Assembly: GCA_016717705.1 (NCBI GenBank)
Contig: JADKFD010000038.1
Coordinates: 1 to 44,868 of the forward strand
DNA length: 44,868 nucleotides
Direction: 5' to 3'
Source of the DNA: Rhodanobacteraceae bacterium
GTDB lineage: Bacteria; Pseudomonadota; Gammaproteobacteria; Xanthomonadales; SZUA-5
Notes under the pieces: model-generated
The model's input: the letters and a program-made list of their open reading frames with translations, nothing else
What the model was told of the DNA's origin: nothing
The model's database searches: none
Part shown: positions 16,928 to 26,600 of the stretch, piece after piece
Layout of the letters: each line of letters begins with the position of its first letter
How positions within the stretch are numbered: position 1 is the stretch's first letter
Position numbers and translations under genes: made by a program

Positions 16928-17686
16928 TCACGGCGATGAGCGCGTTACCGTGCTGCGCCGCAACCACAACTCGCTCGGCGAGGCCCGCCCCGGATTGTAT
17001 TGATTGACCGGATGGTCGGAGGCGTAGCCGATCGATACGCCGCAGATCAGTCGGTAAGGCGTCGGGATCGCAAAGGCCTGACGCACCGGGCCCGCCCACG
17101 TCGCGAGCGCGCCCTGGGCGCAAGTGGCAAGGCCGTGGGCGTGCGCGGACAACATCAGTGTCTGCAACCAGATGCCGGCGTCCAGCACCGAAAACTCGCG
17201 CAGTCCCCGGTGTGCGAACAGGAACAGAGCCGTGGGCGCGCCGAAGAACTCGAAATTGCGACGCATCTGCAGGTCACGGGCAGCGCTGTCCTTGCGGTCG
17301 ATGCCAAGCAAGGCGTAAAGGCCGTGGCCGGTGTCGCGACGGCGCGGCTGCAAATCGCGCGGATACTCGAAGCGGGTGTCGAAATCGCCATCAGGAAGGC
17401 CGCGCCGGGTCAGCAGCAGCTTGAGCCTGCCGAGCAGACCGTTCTTCTGCGCCGCCATGGCGTGATCGAAGTTGTCGCACAGCTGCGCAGCGATGCGATC
17501 GCGCAGTTCGCCACTGGCGATCGCCAGGCGGTAGGGTTGGGTGTTCGACCAGCTCGGCGCCCAGTTGGCATCGGCCAGCACGGCATCGAGAACGTCGGCA
17601 GGGATGGGATCGGGCCGGAAATCGCGAACGCTGCGACGGCTGCGGATCAGGGTCGACAGCGTCCCGGCTGAATCGGAATCCGCCAT
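16928..17686 (-). CDS. Nitroreductase family protein
   Basis: 252 residues from the ATG (MADSDSAGTLSTLIRSRRSV). A typical NfnB/FRP-like flavin fold is recognisable: RRSVRDFRPDPIPADVLDAVL (FMN-binding Arg region), APSWSNTQPYRLAIASGEL, DAGIWLQTLMLSAHAHGLATC, and YRLICGVSIGYASDHPVNQYNPGR near the C-terminus. These enzymes use NAD(P)H and FMN to reduce nitroaromatics, quinones or enals. It is the last gene of the TetR-hydrolase-nitroreductase operon. The spacing to the hydrolase stop is only five bases, and a GTG six bases upstream of the ATG would overlap that stop. Confidence 0.9.
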   Translation of the reverse strand: MADSDSAGTLSTLIRSRRSVRDFRPDPIPADVLDAVLADANWAPSWSNTQPYRLAIASGELRDRIAAQLCDNFDHAMAAQKNGLLGRLKLLLTRRGLPDGDFDTRFEYPRDLQPRRRDTGHGLYALLGIDRKDSAARDLQMRRNFEFFGAPTALFLFAHRGLREFSVLDAGIWLQTLMLSAHAHGLATCAQGALATWAGPVRQAFAIPTPYRLICGVSIGYASDHPVNQYNPGRASPSELWLRRSTVTRSSP

Positions 17687-17691
17687 GGCGC

Positions 17692-18582
17692 TCACGCGAC
17701 CTTGCCCGCCAGCGGCGCGCGATGTTCGTCGAACCACTGCAGCACATCCCGCCAAAGTGGCTCGGCCTTGCGCCGGAAATAGCCCATGTGACCGATGCTG
17801 TGCAGCCCGCTGCGCTTCGGGTCGATGTCGATTGCCCGCCAGGCGGTGCCGCGATAGCCGGACATGAAGGCATCGCGCGAAGCGGGCGGCGCCCAAAGAT
17901 CGTCGATGGCATTGGCGGCGATGATCGGCACGGTCACTGCGGCAAAGCGCTCGTCCAGGCGAACCATGCCGGGGTCATCGAAGAAATAGCGCGGAAACTG
18001 GCACCAGTGCTTCCAGTCGCGGAACACGCCGAGCGGCAGGTCTTCACCCATACCCAGCTTGCTCCAGGCCAGATAGCCCTTCCAGCGCGTCAGCAGCGGG
18101 CCGACCACACGCCACATCAGGGCAACCTTGATGCGCTCGGACAACGGCATCCAGCCGGCCCAGCCGGCGCCGGTGGCAAAGGTATAGAAGCGCGCCACGC
18201 GTTGGTGATTTGGCAGCAAGCCGAAGGCGTGTCCACCGAAGGAGTGGCCGACCATGAACAACGGCAGCGAATCATCGGCCATCAAGTCGACCGCGGCCGC
18301 CAGATCCTGGTGTGCCCAGTCCAGGTAAGCCATGCGAAATCCGCGCAGCGTGCGCGGTTTCGACAGACCGATTCCTCGATAGTCGAGCGTCAATGTGGTG
18401 TAACCCTGCGCGCTGGCGAATTCGGCAAAGGCCTTGTAGAAGAGTTGCGGCACACCGGTGGCTCCAGCGACCAGCAGATGCCCGCGCGCCTGGCCCCGAG
18501 CCGGATAGCGCAAAGCGGTCAGTGGGTAGCCGTCGCGCGTCATCAAGGTCAGCGTTTCTGCAGCAGTCGTCGTTGTCGTCAT
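17692..18582 (-). CDS. Alpha/beta-hydrolase
   Basis: 296 residues, no signal peptide, cytoplasmic. The fold is shown by LLVAGATGVPQLFYKAFAEF (oxyanion region), TLTLDYRGIGLS, and the nucleophile elbow in VGHSFGGHAFG. The Asp is probably in NAIDDLWAPP and the His in LHSIGHMGYF. The family is close to predicted alpha/beta hydrolases (COG4757-type). Substrate unknown. The start overlaps the TetR stop (ATGA), so expression is coupled to that regulator. Confidence 0.88.
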   Translation of the reverse strand: MTTTTTAAETLTLMTRDGYPLTALRYPARGQARGHLLVAGATGVPQLFYKAFAEFASAQGYTTLTLDYRGIGLSKPRTLRGFRMAYLDWAHQDLAAAVDLMADDSLPLFMVGHSFGGHAFGLLPNHQRVARFYTFATGAGWAGWMPLSERIKVALMWRVVGPLLTRWKGYLAWSKLGMGEDLPLGVFRDWKHWCQFPRYFFDDPGMVRLDERFAAVTVPIIAANAIDDLWAPPASRDAFMSGYRGTAWRAIDIDPKRSGLHSIGHMGYFRRKAEPLWRDVLQWFDEHRAPLAGKVA

Positions 18583-19184
18583 GCGCCTTTCACTCCCGGC
18601 AGACTGAGGCGAATCAAATCGAGCAGCGCCTGGGAGGTATCGCGCATCGGCTGCACCTCGCCGGCCACGCGCGCCTGCAGCAGCGCACCTTCGTAGGCGG
18701 AAACGATCAGCGCTGCGAGGCTACGGGCGCGGCTGTCGGCGATGCCGGCGCCGGCCAGCGCGCTGGCGAGGTGTGCACGGAAAGCGGCAAAGACCGATGC
18801 CAATGCGCTACGCAAGGCGCGGTCTTCCGGCGTGGTTTCCAGCGCCACCGTGGCCAGCGGGCAACCGCGCTCGAAGCCGCTGCGTTCGAGCAGCTTCTGC
18901 GCCGCGCCCATCCACGCTTCGAGGGCTCCCGCGGGGTCGCCACCGGCGCGCAGCATCAATGTGTCGAGACTGCCGGCCAGTTCCTCGGCCACGGCGGCAA
19001 TTGCAGCGATCGCCAATTCGCTCTTGCCGCCGGGAAAATGATGGTAGAGCACACCCTTGGGTGCAGCGGCAGTGGCGAGCAGCTCGTTGAGGCCGATGCC
19101 GTGGTAGCCGCGCCTGCTCAAGGCTTCGCGCATCGCGGCGACGAGGCGTTCGCGGGTACCGGGATTGGATGAGGCTGCGTTCAT
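18579..19184 (-). CDS. TetR-family repressor, LmrA/YxaF-like
   Basis: 201 residues from the ATG (MNAASSNPGTRERLVAAM). The N-terminal HTH is TRERLVAAMREALSRRGYHGIGLNELLATAAAPKGVLYHHFPGGKSELA, the standard TetR/AcrR pattern. The C-terminal half (FERGCPLATVALETTPEDRALRSAL...) matches the ligand-binding domain of the LmrA/YxaF subgroup. A 16-bp palindrome at 19198-19213, 14 bases upstream of the start, is its likely operator, so the whole operon is probably autorepressed and released by a small hydrophobic ligand. Confidence 0.92.
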   Translation of the reverse strand: MNAASSNPGTRERLVAAMREALSRRGYHGIGLNELLATAAAPKGVLYHHFPGGKSELAIAAIAAVAEELAGSLDTLMLRAGGDPAGALEAWMGAAQKLLERSGFERGCPLATVALETTPEDRALRSALASVFAAFRAHLASALAGAGIADSRARSLAALIVSAYEGALLQARVAGEVQPMRDTSQALLDLIRLSLPGVKGA

Positions 19185-19197
19185 GGCAGTGACTCTA

Positions 19198-19213
19198 TAG
19201 ACCAGTCGGTCTA
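19198..19213. promoter_or_regulatory. TetR operator TAGACC-N4-GGTCTA
   Basis: A perfect 6+6 inverted repeat with a 4-base centre, 14 bases before the regulator ATG. TAGACC...GGTCTA is the known binding pattern of LmrA/QacR-type TetR regulators, and the regulator here belongs to that subgroup. No second copy is seen in the window. Confidence 0.8.
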
Positions 19214-19301
19214 GTGTCAAGATGCGGGCAAGACCACCGGACCTTGTCTCGGGCGCAGCCTGCTCCCGCCGAATATCGCGTAACCCTATGATTTGCTGGT
19301 C

Positions 19302-19420
19302 ATGTTGGCCGCAAGCCCAAGTGACCCCGGGTCGTGCGTAGCCCGGTGTGCGCGCGCAGCGCGTTCACCGGGTGCTTGCGGCAAGTACCCGGTGAGCGGC
19401 TGACGCCGCACACCGGGCTA
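19302..19420. repeat. Degenerate GTCACGT hairpin plus large nested palindrome
   Basis: GGTCATGTTGGCCGC...CAAGTGACC at about 19302-19325 is a decayed copy of the GTCACGT hairpins at 5926 and 11464. It is followed by 16-base perfect arms CGTAGCCCGGTGTGCG (19337-19352) and CGCACACCGGGCTACG (19405-19420). Between them lies an inner hairpin, TCACCGGGT against ACCCGGTGA, so the whole forms a cruciform-like structure. No gene lies in 19214-19580. Confidence 0.75.
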
Positions 19421-19527
19421 CGCTCGGTCGTCCGGGTGTTCTGTGCGCGAAGTTGGGCATCCTGGCGGTGCGACCGGGACTCCCGCAGATGCTCTCCTAC
19501 TCGTTGTCCACAAAACCGTCGGCGCAC

Positions 19528-19556
19528 CAAAGCAAACGGGCACCCGAAGGTGCCCG
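19528..19556 (-). terminator. Intrinsic terminator of the DUF1232 gene
   Basis: On the minus strand CGGGCACC-TTC-GGGTGCCCG is followed directly by TTTGCTTTGG. The stem is GC-rich with a tight loop, and the interrupted U-tract fits a rho-independent terminator 25 bases beyond the stop at 19581. Confidence 0.8.
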
Positions 19557-19580
19557 TCCGAGTGTTGCGTGAAGCTGTTT

Positions 19581-20147
19581 TCAGCGCACCGAAAACAGCG
19601 AGAAGCCACCGCGCTTGCCGTAACCGGAGTCGCGCGAGCGACGACCGCGCATGCGCTCGAGCAGTTCGTTCTGACGCTGTTCCAGCCAGTCGTTGCGCTT
19701 GATGTCGCCACCGGCAGTTGCGCCCTGGGTTTCGACCGCCTGCGCACGGAACACGCAGAAGTCGTCGTAAGCGTCAATCTCGTGCTTCAGTTCCTCGACC
19801 ACCAGTTCGATCATGATCGCGTCGTCGAGGAAGCCCAGCACCGGGATCGAATCCGGGATGGCGTCGTGCGGATCGGAGAAATAGGTCAGCGCCGACAGGA
19901 TGTTCTGCCGTTCGGCGTCCGAAATGCCCCAGTGGGTGTCATGCACCATGGCGATCAGCGTACCGAGGCGCTTCATGCGCGAGGACACGAATTCCGGCAC
20001 CCGGGTGGCCTGAGTATCGTCGAACAGCTTTTGCGCCGCATCGGTGATCTCGGCGGCAGACAGATCCTTGGCAGCGTCTTTGGCCCGACGCATGGCGTCC
20101 CGGAAATGCTCAAGATCCTCTTCAGACAGGTCGATCACGATTTGCAT
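19581..20147 (-). CDS. DUF1232 (YkvA-like) protein
   Basis: 188 residues. The DUF1232 signature is YFSDPHDAIPDSIPVLGFLDDAIMIELVVEELKHEI, the same pattern as the short YkvA membrane-associated proteins. Before it is ~80 residues of helical, charged sequence starting MQIVIDLSEEDLEHFRDAMRRAKDAAKDLSAAEI. After it is a basic Arg/Gly tail (LLERMRGRRSRDSGYGKRGG). No signal peptide. Function unknown. It stands alone with its own terminator. Confidence 0.85.
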   Translation of the reverse strand: MQIVIDLSEEDLEHFRDAMRRAKDAAKDLSAAEITDAAQKLFDDTQATRVPEFVSSRMKRLGTLIAMVHDTHWGISDAERQNILSALTYFSDPHDAIPDSIPVLGFLDDAIMIELVVEELKHEIDAYDDFCVFRAQAVETQGATAGGDIKRNDWLEQRQNELLERMRGRRSRDSGYGKRGGFSLFSVR

Positions 20148-20223
20148 GGCGGCATCCTCGCTTCAGCTCGAAACAGAACAGGGAGACTATCGGGTGAGTA
20201 GATTGCGCGTCAATTTGAGAAGA

Positions 20224-20369
20224 GCGGGGAAAGGCAACAGGGAAACGGGGAACGCAGGAAGGGGCACGTGTCACGGAAACATGACTCGATTTCGCCTCAC
20301 GTTTAGCCTGGATTCCGCCTGCGCAGGCAACGTGATTTCCCGTGCCCCGTGCCCCGTGCCCCGCCTTTC
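20224..20369. repeat. G-rich/C-rich long inverted repeat A
   Basis: The left arm (20224-20279) is rich in GGGGAA and GGGGCAC blocks and the right arm (20336-20369) is CGTGCCCC repeated three times then GCCTTTC. Reverse-complementing the right arm gives GGGGCACGGGGCACGGGAAA, which matches the left arm's GGGGCACGTGTCACGGAAA closely. It lies just after, and overlaps, the stop of the second RND gene. Compare 23521, 27056 and 32790. Confidence 0.6.
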
Positions 20370-23300
20370 ACGCCTCCACCACCACCGCACTGGGCGCCGC
20401 ACTCGGCGCCCCACCCGCCCGTCGCCAGGAGGCCTTGAAGCGCTCACCGGCATCCTCGATCGCGGCGTAGACGGTGGGCAGAACCACCAGCGTGATCACG
20501 GTCGAGAACAACAAACCACCGGCGATGGCGCGTGCCATGGGGTAGTAAGCCGGGCCACCGCCACCGATGCCGACATCGCTGATGCACAGTGGCAGCAGGC
20601 CAAGGAAGGTGGCAGCCGGTGGTGATCAGGATCGGCCGCAGACGCTCCTTGCCGCCCAATACCAGCGCTTCGTCGCGCGCTGTAGCCCTGGCGCCGCAAG
20701 GTGTTGACGTGCTCGACCATGACGATGCCGTTGTTCACCACCACGCCGGTCAGGATCATGATGCCGATGAAGGCCATCACCGAGAAGGTGGTTTCCCAGA
20801 TCAGGAAGGTCCAGTACACGCCGACCACGGCGTAGATGATCGAGACCAGGATCGCCACCGGATACAGCATCGACTCGAACAGCGCCGCCATCACCATGTA
20901 GATCAGCACGATCGACAGCAACAGCAGGAACAGCATCTCGTTGGCGGCGGCGGCATCGTCCTCGAAGCGCTGGCCCTTGTCATAGCCGTAGCCAGTGGGG
21001 AAGGGATAGTCCTTCAGTGCCGCCTCGATCGCCTCGTTGGCCTTGCCCATGTCGCCCTTGGGCTTCAAGTCCAGGGTGATGGTGGTGCTGGTCTTGCGGT
21101 TCTGCCGACCGATCGCGCGGGCGCTCGGCGACATGTCGACCGACACCAGCGCGGACAACGGCACCGATTCGCCGTCCGGTCGGGTCACGCGGATCTCCTT
21201 CAGCGTGTCCAGCGACATCTTGTCGGCGTCCTTGAAGCGCAGCCACACCGGGACCTCGGTGTCGCCCATGCGGAACTCGCGCAAGGGAACGCCGCGCATC
21301 GCCACCTGGATCAGGCGTCCGACCTGGGCCGGGTCGAAGCCGAGGTTGGCTGCGCGCTCCCGATCGACGCGCATCTGGATTTCCTGCTGCTGGTTGGCGT
21401 TGTCGACGCGCACGTCGGCGAACTCCGTGTGCTGCGCCAACAGACGCGACACGTCCTGCGCCACTTCGGTCAGCACCTCGGTCGAATCGCCGGTGATGTT
21501 GATGCTCAACGACGGCGTATCGCTGCCGCCACCGGCATTGCCACCGCCCGGCCCCATGCGCATGTCGACCACCGGTTTGCCGATCGCCAGCTTCGGCAGT
21601 CCCTCGCGCACCGCCTGCTTGATCTCTTCGACCGGACGCCGTGCCTCGTCGCCTTTCTTCAACTGCACGCGCGTCTGCATCGCGCCATCGCGTTCGGACA
21701 TCCAGGCGTAGACCGACTCGATCTCGAACTCTTCCTTGTGCGACAGCAAGTAGGACTCGACCTGGCGCACCGCCTTTTCCATCTGGTCCAGCCGGTAATT
21801 GCCGTTGAGTTCGTAGCCGATCTGGAAATCACGATCGGCATCGCCGCCGAAGAAATCGGTTTTGACGAAAGTGATGGGGATCGCAATGCTGAACAGAATC
21901 AGCAGCAGACCGACGATCGACCAGCGTCGATGCGCCAGCGTCCACGCCAGAAAGCGCGCATAGCGCGTCTTCCAGCGCTCGACGATCTGCACCTGGGCGA
22001 TGCCCTTGGGCGGCTCGATGCGCGCCGCCAGCATCGGAATGATGCTGACCGCGACGAACCACGACGCCAACAGCGCGACCGACATCGGCACCGCCACGTA
22101 GTAGAGGAAGACGCCGACCTGGGTGGTGCCGCCGAACACGTTCGGCAGGAACACGATGATGCTGCTCAAGGTGCCGGCGCTGACCGCCAGTTGCACCATG
22201 CGCGTGCCTTCGATGGCGGTGCCGATCTTGTCGTCGGGCCGCTTCTCGCGCTGTTGGTAGATGCTCTCGGTGACCACCACGGCGTTGTCGACCAGCATGC
22301 CGACGCCCAGCAGCAGGCCCATCATGGTCAGCACGTTCAGCGACAGGCCGATGAAGTACATGGCGCCCAGGCTGATCGCGATGCAGATCGGCACCGACAC
22401 CGCCACCATCAGCGTGCTCGGCCAGTGGCGCAGGAAAAAGTACAGGATCAGCATCGACAGCACGATGCCTTCCCAACCGGACTTGACCAGTTCGCCGAGC
22501 GAAGACGTCACGCCCTCGCCCTGGTTGCCGACCATGTACAGCTCGATGCCGGCGAGCGCCCCGCTGGCCTCGATCTTGCGCACTTCGGCCATCACGCGCG
22601 TGCACACATCGACCAGATTGGCGCCGCGCTCGCGACGGATGTCCACGCCGACCGCATAGTTGCCGTTGAGGACGCGGCGGAAATCGATCTCGCGCTGTGC
22701 GTAGCGGACGTCGGCGATATCGCGCAGACGCACGCCAGCATCACCGACCACCAGATTGCCGTATTCCTCGATGCTGCGGATCTCGCCGATCGGCTGCACG
22801 CGATAGCGCAGCTCGCCGTCGTGGATCAGTCCCGCCGATGTGGAGAAATTGGCCGACGACAGGCGCATGTTCAGCGCGTTGAGATCGATGTTGTGTGCAG
22901 CGATCCGTTCGGGCAGCAGATCGATGCGCACCTCGTTCGGCTGCACACCCGACAGCTCGACCGCGGCGACACCGGGAATGCGTTCGAGCGGCCGCTTGAT
23001 GCGGCGTTCGAGCAGATCGTAAGCATCCATCAGATTGGTGGTGGTGCTCGACAAGCGGATCTGCAGCACCGGCTCGTCGTTGGTCGAGAACTTCAATACC
23101 TGGATGCGCTGGATGTCGGCCGGCAGTTCGCCGCGCGCCGCATCGACGCGTTCGCGCACCTCCGACAGCTTGACCTTGATGTTGCGATTCCAGTCGAACA
23201 CCAGGAAGAAGGTGGCGCCGTTCTCGTCGGCGTTGGCGAACATGTTGTCGATGCCGGAGATGGTCGCCAGTGATTCCTCCAGCGGCCGCACGATCTCGCG

Positions 23301-23480
23301 CTCGACTTCCTTCGGCGTGGCACCCGGGTATGGCACCTGCACCAGGATGAACGGCGCATCCAGTTCCGGGAAGAACTCGAGCTTGAGCATCCGCGCACTG
23401 AGCAGGCCGAACACCACGCAGCTGATGAACAGCATGATCGTGGTGACCGGGCGCTTGAGGGCGATCTCGGCGAGGGTCAT
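20368..23480 (-). CDS. RND efflux transporter permease 2 (two frameshifts near C-terminus)
   Basis: Starts MTLAEIALKRPVTTIMLFIS. A 12-TM RND pump of the AcrB superfamily that expels drugs or other amphiphiles using the proton gradient. Visible: the first TM, two periplasmic porter/docking loops (PGATPKEVEREIVRPLEE; second loop around GYELNGNYRLDQMEKAV), and TM4 with GMLVDNAVVVTESIYQQREKR (one Asp where AcrB has two). The frame breaks near 20672 after LRRQGYS and again near 20624 after LRPILITT. Translating across both gives a normal end through LGLLPLCISDVGIGGGG, YYPMARAIAGGLLFSTV and a stop at 20368-20370. Left as read, the last ~100 residues with the final TM helices are scrambled. It is the third gene of the MFP-RND-RND operon. 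Confidence 0.88.
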
Positions 23481-23520
23481 GGCGGGCTCCGAACGGCTCG
23501 GGGCGCGCGGCCACCGAAGT

Positions 23521-23683
23521 CGCGGGCGGGGCCGGGGCATTTGGACGCAAAGGGCGGAAAAGCACGTGAAGGGAGCAAAGGAGCGCTCTCCCGCGCCCTT
23601 GCCCTTGCCCCCCTCTGCGCGTACCCGCCCCTCAATGGCCCTGGCGAGCCTGCCCCTGCCCCTGCCCCGGCCCGCTTTCCGCC
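23521..23683. repeat. G-rich/C-rich inverted repeat B
   Basis: The left arm CGCGGGCGGGGCCGGGGCAT (23521-23540) faces a right arm of repeated CTGCCCC ending GGCCCGCTTTCCGCC (23649-23683). The right arm's reverse complement contains GCGGGCCGGGGCAGGGG, matching the left arm. It fills the gap between the two RND genes. Confidence 0.55.
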
Positions 23684-23690
23684 GAGATCC

Positions 23691-26600
23691 TCACGCCCCC
23701 ACCTCCGCGCCTTCCAGCGTGCGCGTCTGCTTGAAGGTGCTGCGGCGGTCGACGGTGTCGTAAAGCACCGGGATCACCACCAGGGTCAGCATGGTGGAGA
23801 AGATCAGGCCGCCGATCACGGTGATCGCCAGCGGCTGGCGCAGTTCGGCGCCGTCGCCGATGCCCAGCGCCATCGGCAGGAAGCCGAACAGCGTGGTGAT
23901 CGTGGTCATGATGATCGGGCGCAGGCGCGTGCGCGCGCCCTCGGCCAGCGCCTGGCGTTTCTCCATGCCATGTGAACGCAACTGGTTGACCCGGTCGATC
24001 AGCACGATGGCATTACTGACGACGATGCCGACCAGCATGATCAAGCCGATGAACACGATGATGCTGAGCGTGGTCCCGGTGATCCACAGGCTGAAGATCG
24101 CACCGACCAGCGCCAGCGGAATGGTGAACAGGATCAGGAAGGGATGCAGCAGCGACTCGAACTGCGAGGCCATGACCAGATAGACCATGAACACCGCCAG
24201 CCCCAGTGCCATCAGCAGGGATTTGAACGAGGCGTCCAGATCCTCGCTCTGGCCGGCCACACGTGCCTGGGTGCCCGGCGGCAGCACGCCGGCGTCGACG
24301 ATCTCCTGCGCGACTTTGACCGCGGAGCCCAAGTCGCCGCGCAGACTGGCGGAGATCACGGCGACGCGCTCCTGATCGATGCGGCGGATTTCCGCCGGAC
24401 CTTCGGTGATCTCGACGCGTGCAACCGCATCCAGCGGCACCGGGCTCGGGCTGCCGGGATTGATGATCAGGCGGCGCACCGCCTCCACCGAATCGCGGTC
24501 GACCTCGCTGGCGCGCACCAGCACGTCGATCTTGCGGTCGCGCAGGCTGTAGCGCGTGGCCACTTCGCCGCGCACCTTGCGCACCACCTGATCGGCCACC
24601 TGGCGCGTGCTCAAGCCCAGCGACGAAATCTTCTCCTGGTCGAAATAGATGCGCACTTCTGGCGCACCCTGCTCCTGCGAGTTCTTGACGTCGGCAAAGA
24701 TGGCTTCGGCGCGCATCGAGGTGGTGATGCGCTCACTGGCCTGCTTGAGCTGATCGAGGTCGTAGCCGCTGATTTCGATCTCCAGGGGAGTATCGAAGCT
24801 GAACAGCTGCGGCCGCGAGAACTTGGCTTCGGTTCCCGCCAGCACGTTGGTATAGCTGCGCAGGGCTTCGACAATGCGCGGCTCGTCGCTGCGCGGCGTA
24901 TGCGGTGCCAGCGTCACCAGCAGCTTGCCGATGTTCTCGCCGGATTCGGTGGGGTTGGCATCCAGGCGCGCGCCGGTGCCGGCGGTGGCGAACATGTGTT
25001 CGACACCATCGACACCCTTGCCGTGCTCCTGCAAGCCCGCGACCAGAATGTCGGTGCGCGCCAGCGGCGTACCCACCGGCAACTTCAGGTCGACCTGCAG
25101 CCGACCTTGCGCAAACTCGGGAATCAATTCGACGCCCAGTTGCGGTACCAGCGACAGCGCCGCGACCAGCGACAGGGCCGCAACGCCGAGGATGATTCCC
25201 GGATGCCTGAGCGACCACGGCAACAAGCGGTCGTAGACGCGCAGCGAGTAATCGAAGAATCCCATGGTGCCGCGCGCCAGTGGGTTCAGGGCGATGCCGA
25301 GCAGCCGGCCGAGCACCCTGAATACGCGGCGCACGGCGACCATCAGCAGATAGAAGGTCCAGCGCAACACGAAGATCACGCCGCGCCAAAGCCCCAGCAC
25401 CGCCCACAGCGGCAACAGCAGGAAGCGGCCGCGATCCAGCCGCGGCCGATTGGTATTCAGCCAGTGCGGCGGCTCCGTCGACGGCTGCGGATGCTCGTAG
25501 CTCATCGTGGTCCGCCCTTCGCCCAAGCTGGCAAGCATCGGGATCAAGGTCACCGCGACGAACAGCGAGATGATCATGGCGAAGGTCACCGTCAGCGCCT
25601 GGTCGCCGAACAACTGGCCGGCGATGCCCTCGACGAACACCAGCGGCAGGAACACCGCGATGTGGGTGAAGGTCGCCGCGGTGATCGCCATGCCGACTTC
25701 GCTGGTGCCCTTGACCGCCGCTTCGATGATGCCCATGCCCTGATCGCGCAATCGGCGCGTGTTTTCGAGCACGACGATGGCGTTGTCGACCACCATGCCG
25801 GTGGCCAGCGCGATGCCGCCGAGCGACATCACATTGAGGCCGATGCCGAACTGCTGCATGAAAAAGAAGGTGGCGATGATCGATACCGGCAGCGACAGGC
25901 CGATGACCAGCGTCGCCCAGGCTTCGCCAAGGAACAGGAAGATCACCAGAATCGACAGCAGGCCACCGATGACGGCGGCGTCGACGACTTCGCGGATCGA
26001 GCTCTTGATGAAGATCGACTGGTCATCGATGGTGGTCAGCTTGGCGCCTTCGGGCACCTCCTCCTTCAGCCGGTCCAGCGCCTTGACCACCGCTTCGGCC
26101 ACGCTGACCGTGTTGGCGTCGCCTTCCTTGTAGATCGCGATCTCGACCGCTTCCTGGCCGTCGCTGCGGATGATCGCCTGACGCTCCTTGTAGCCCTGGG
26201 TTACCGTGGCGACATCTTTCAGCTTCACCGGCATGCCGCCGGCGGTCGACACCATCATTTCGCCCATGTCGCCCAGCGTGGCGAACTGATTGATGGTGCG
26301 CACCAGATAGCGCTGGCTGGCTTCGTCCAGGCGGCCGCTGGAAATGTTGATGTTCTCCGAGCGCAAGCGCTCGATGATCGTGTTGACGTCGAGATTGAGC
26401 TGCTTCAGGCGACTCTGGTCGATTTCAACCTGGATCTCGTCTTCCAGGCCACCGGAGACCTTGACCGCGGCGACGCCTTCGATCGGCTCCAGACGCTTCT
26501 TCAGGTCCTCTTCGGCGTAGCGGCGCAGTTCGGTCAATGCCGCGATGCTCGAGCCGTCCTTTTCGCCGGTCGCCAGCGCCAGGCGCAATACCGGCTCGGT

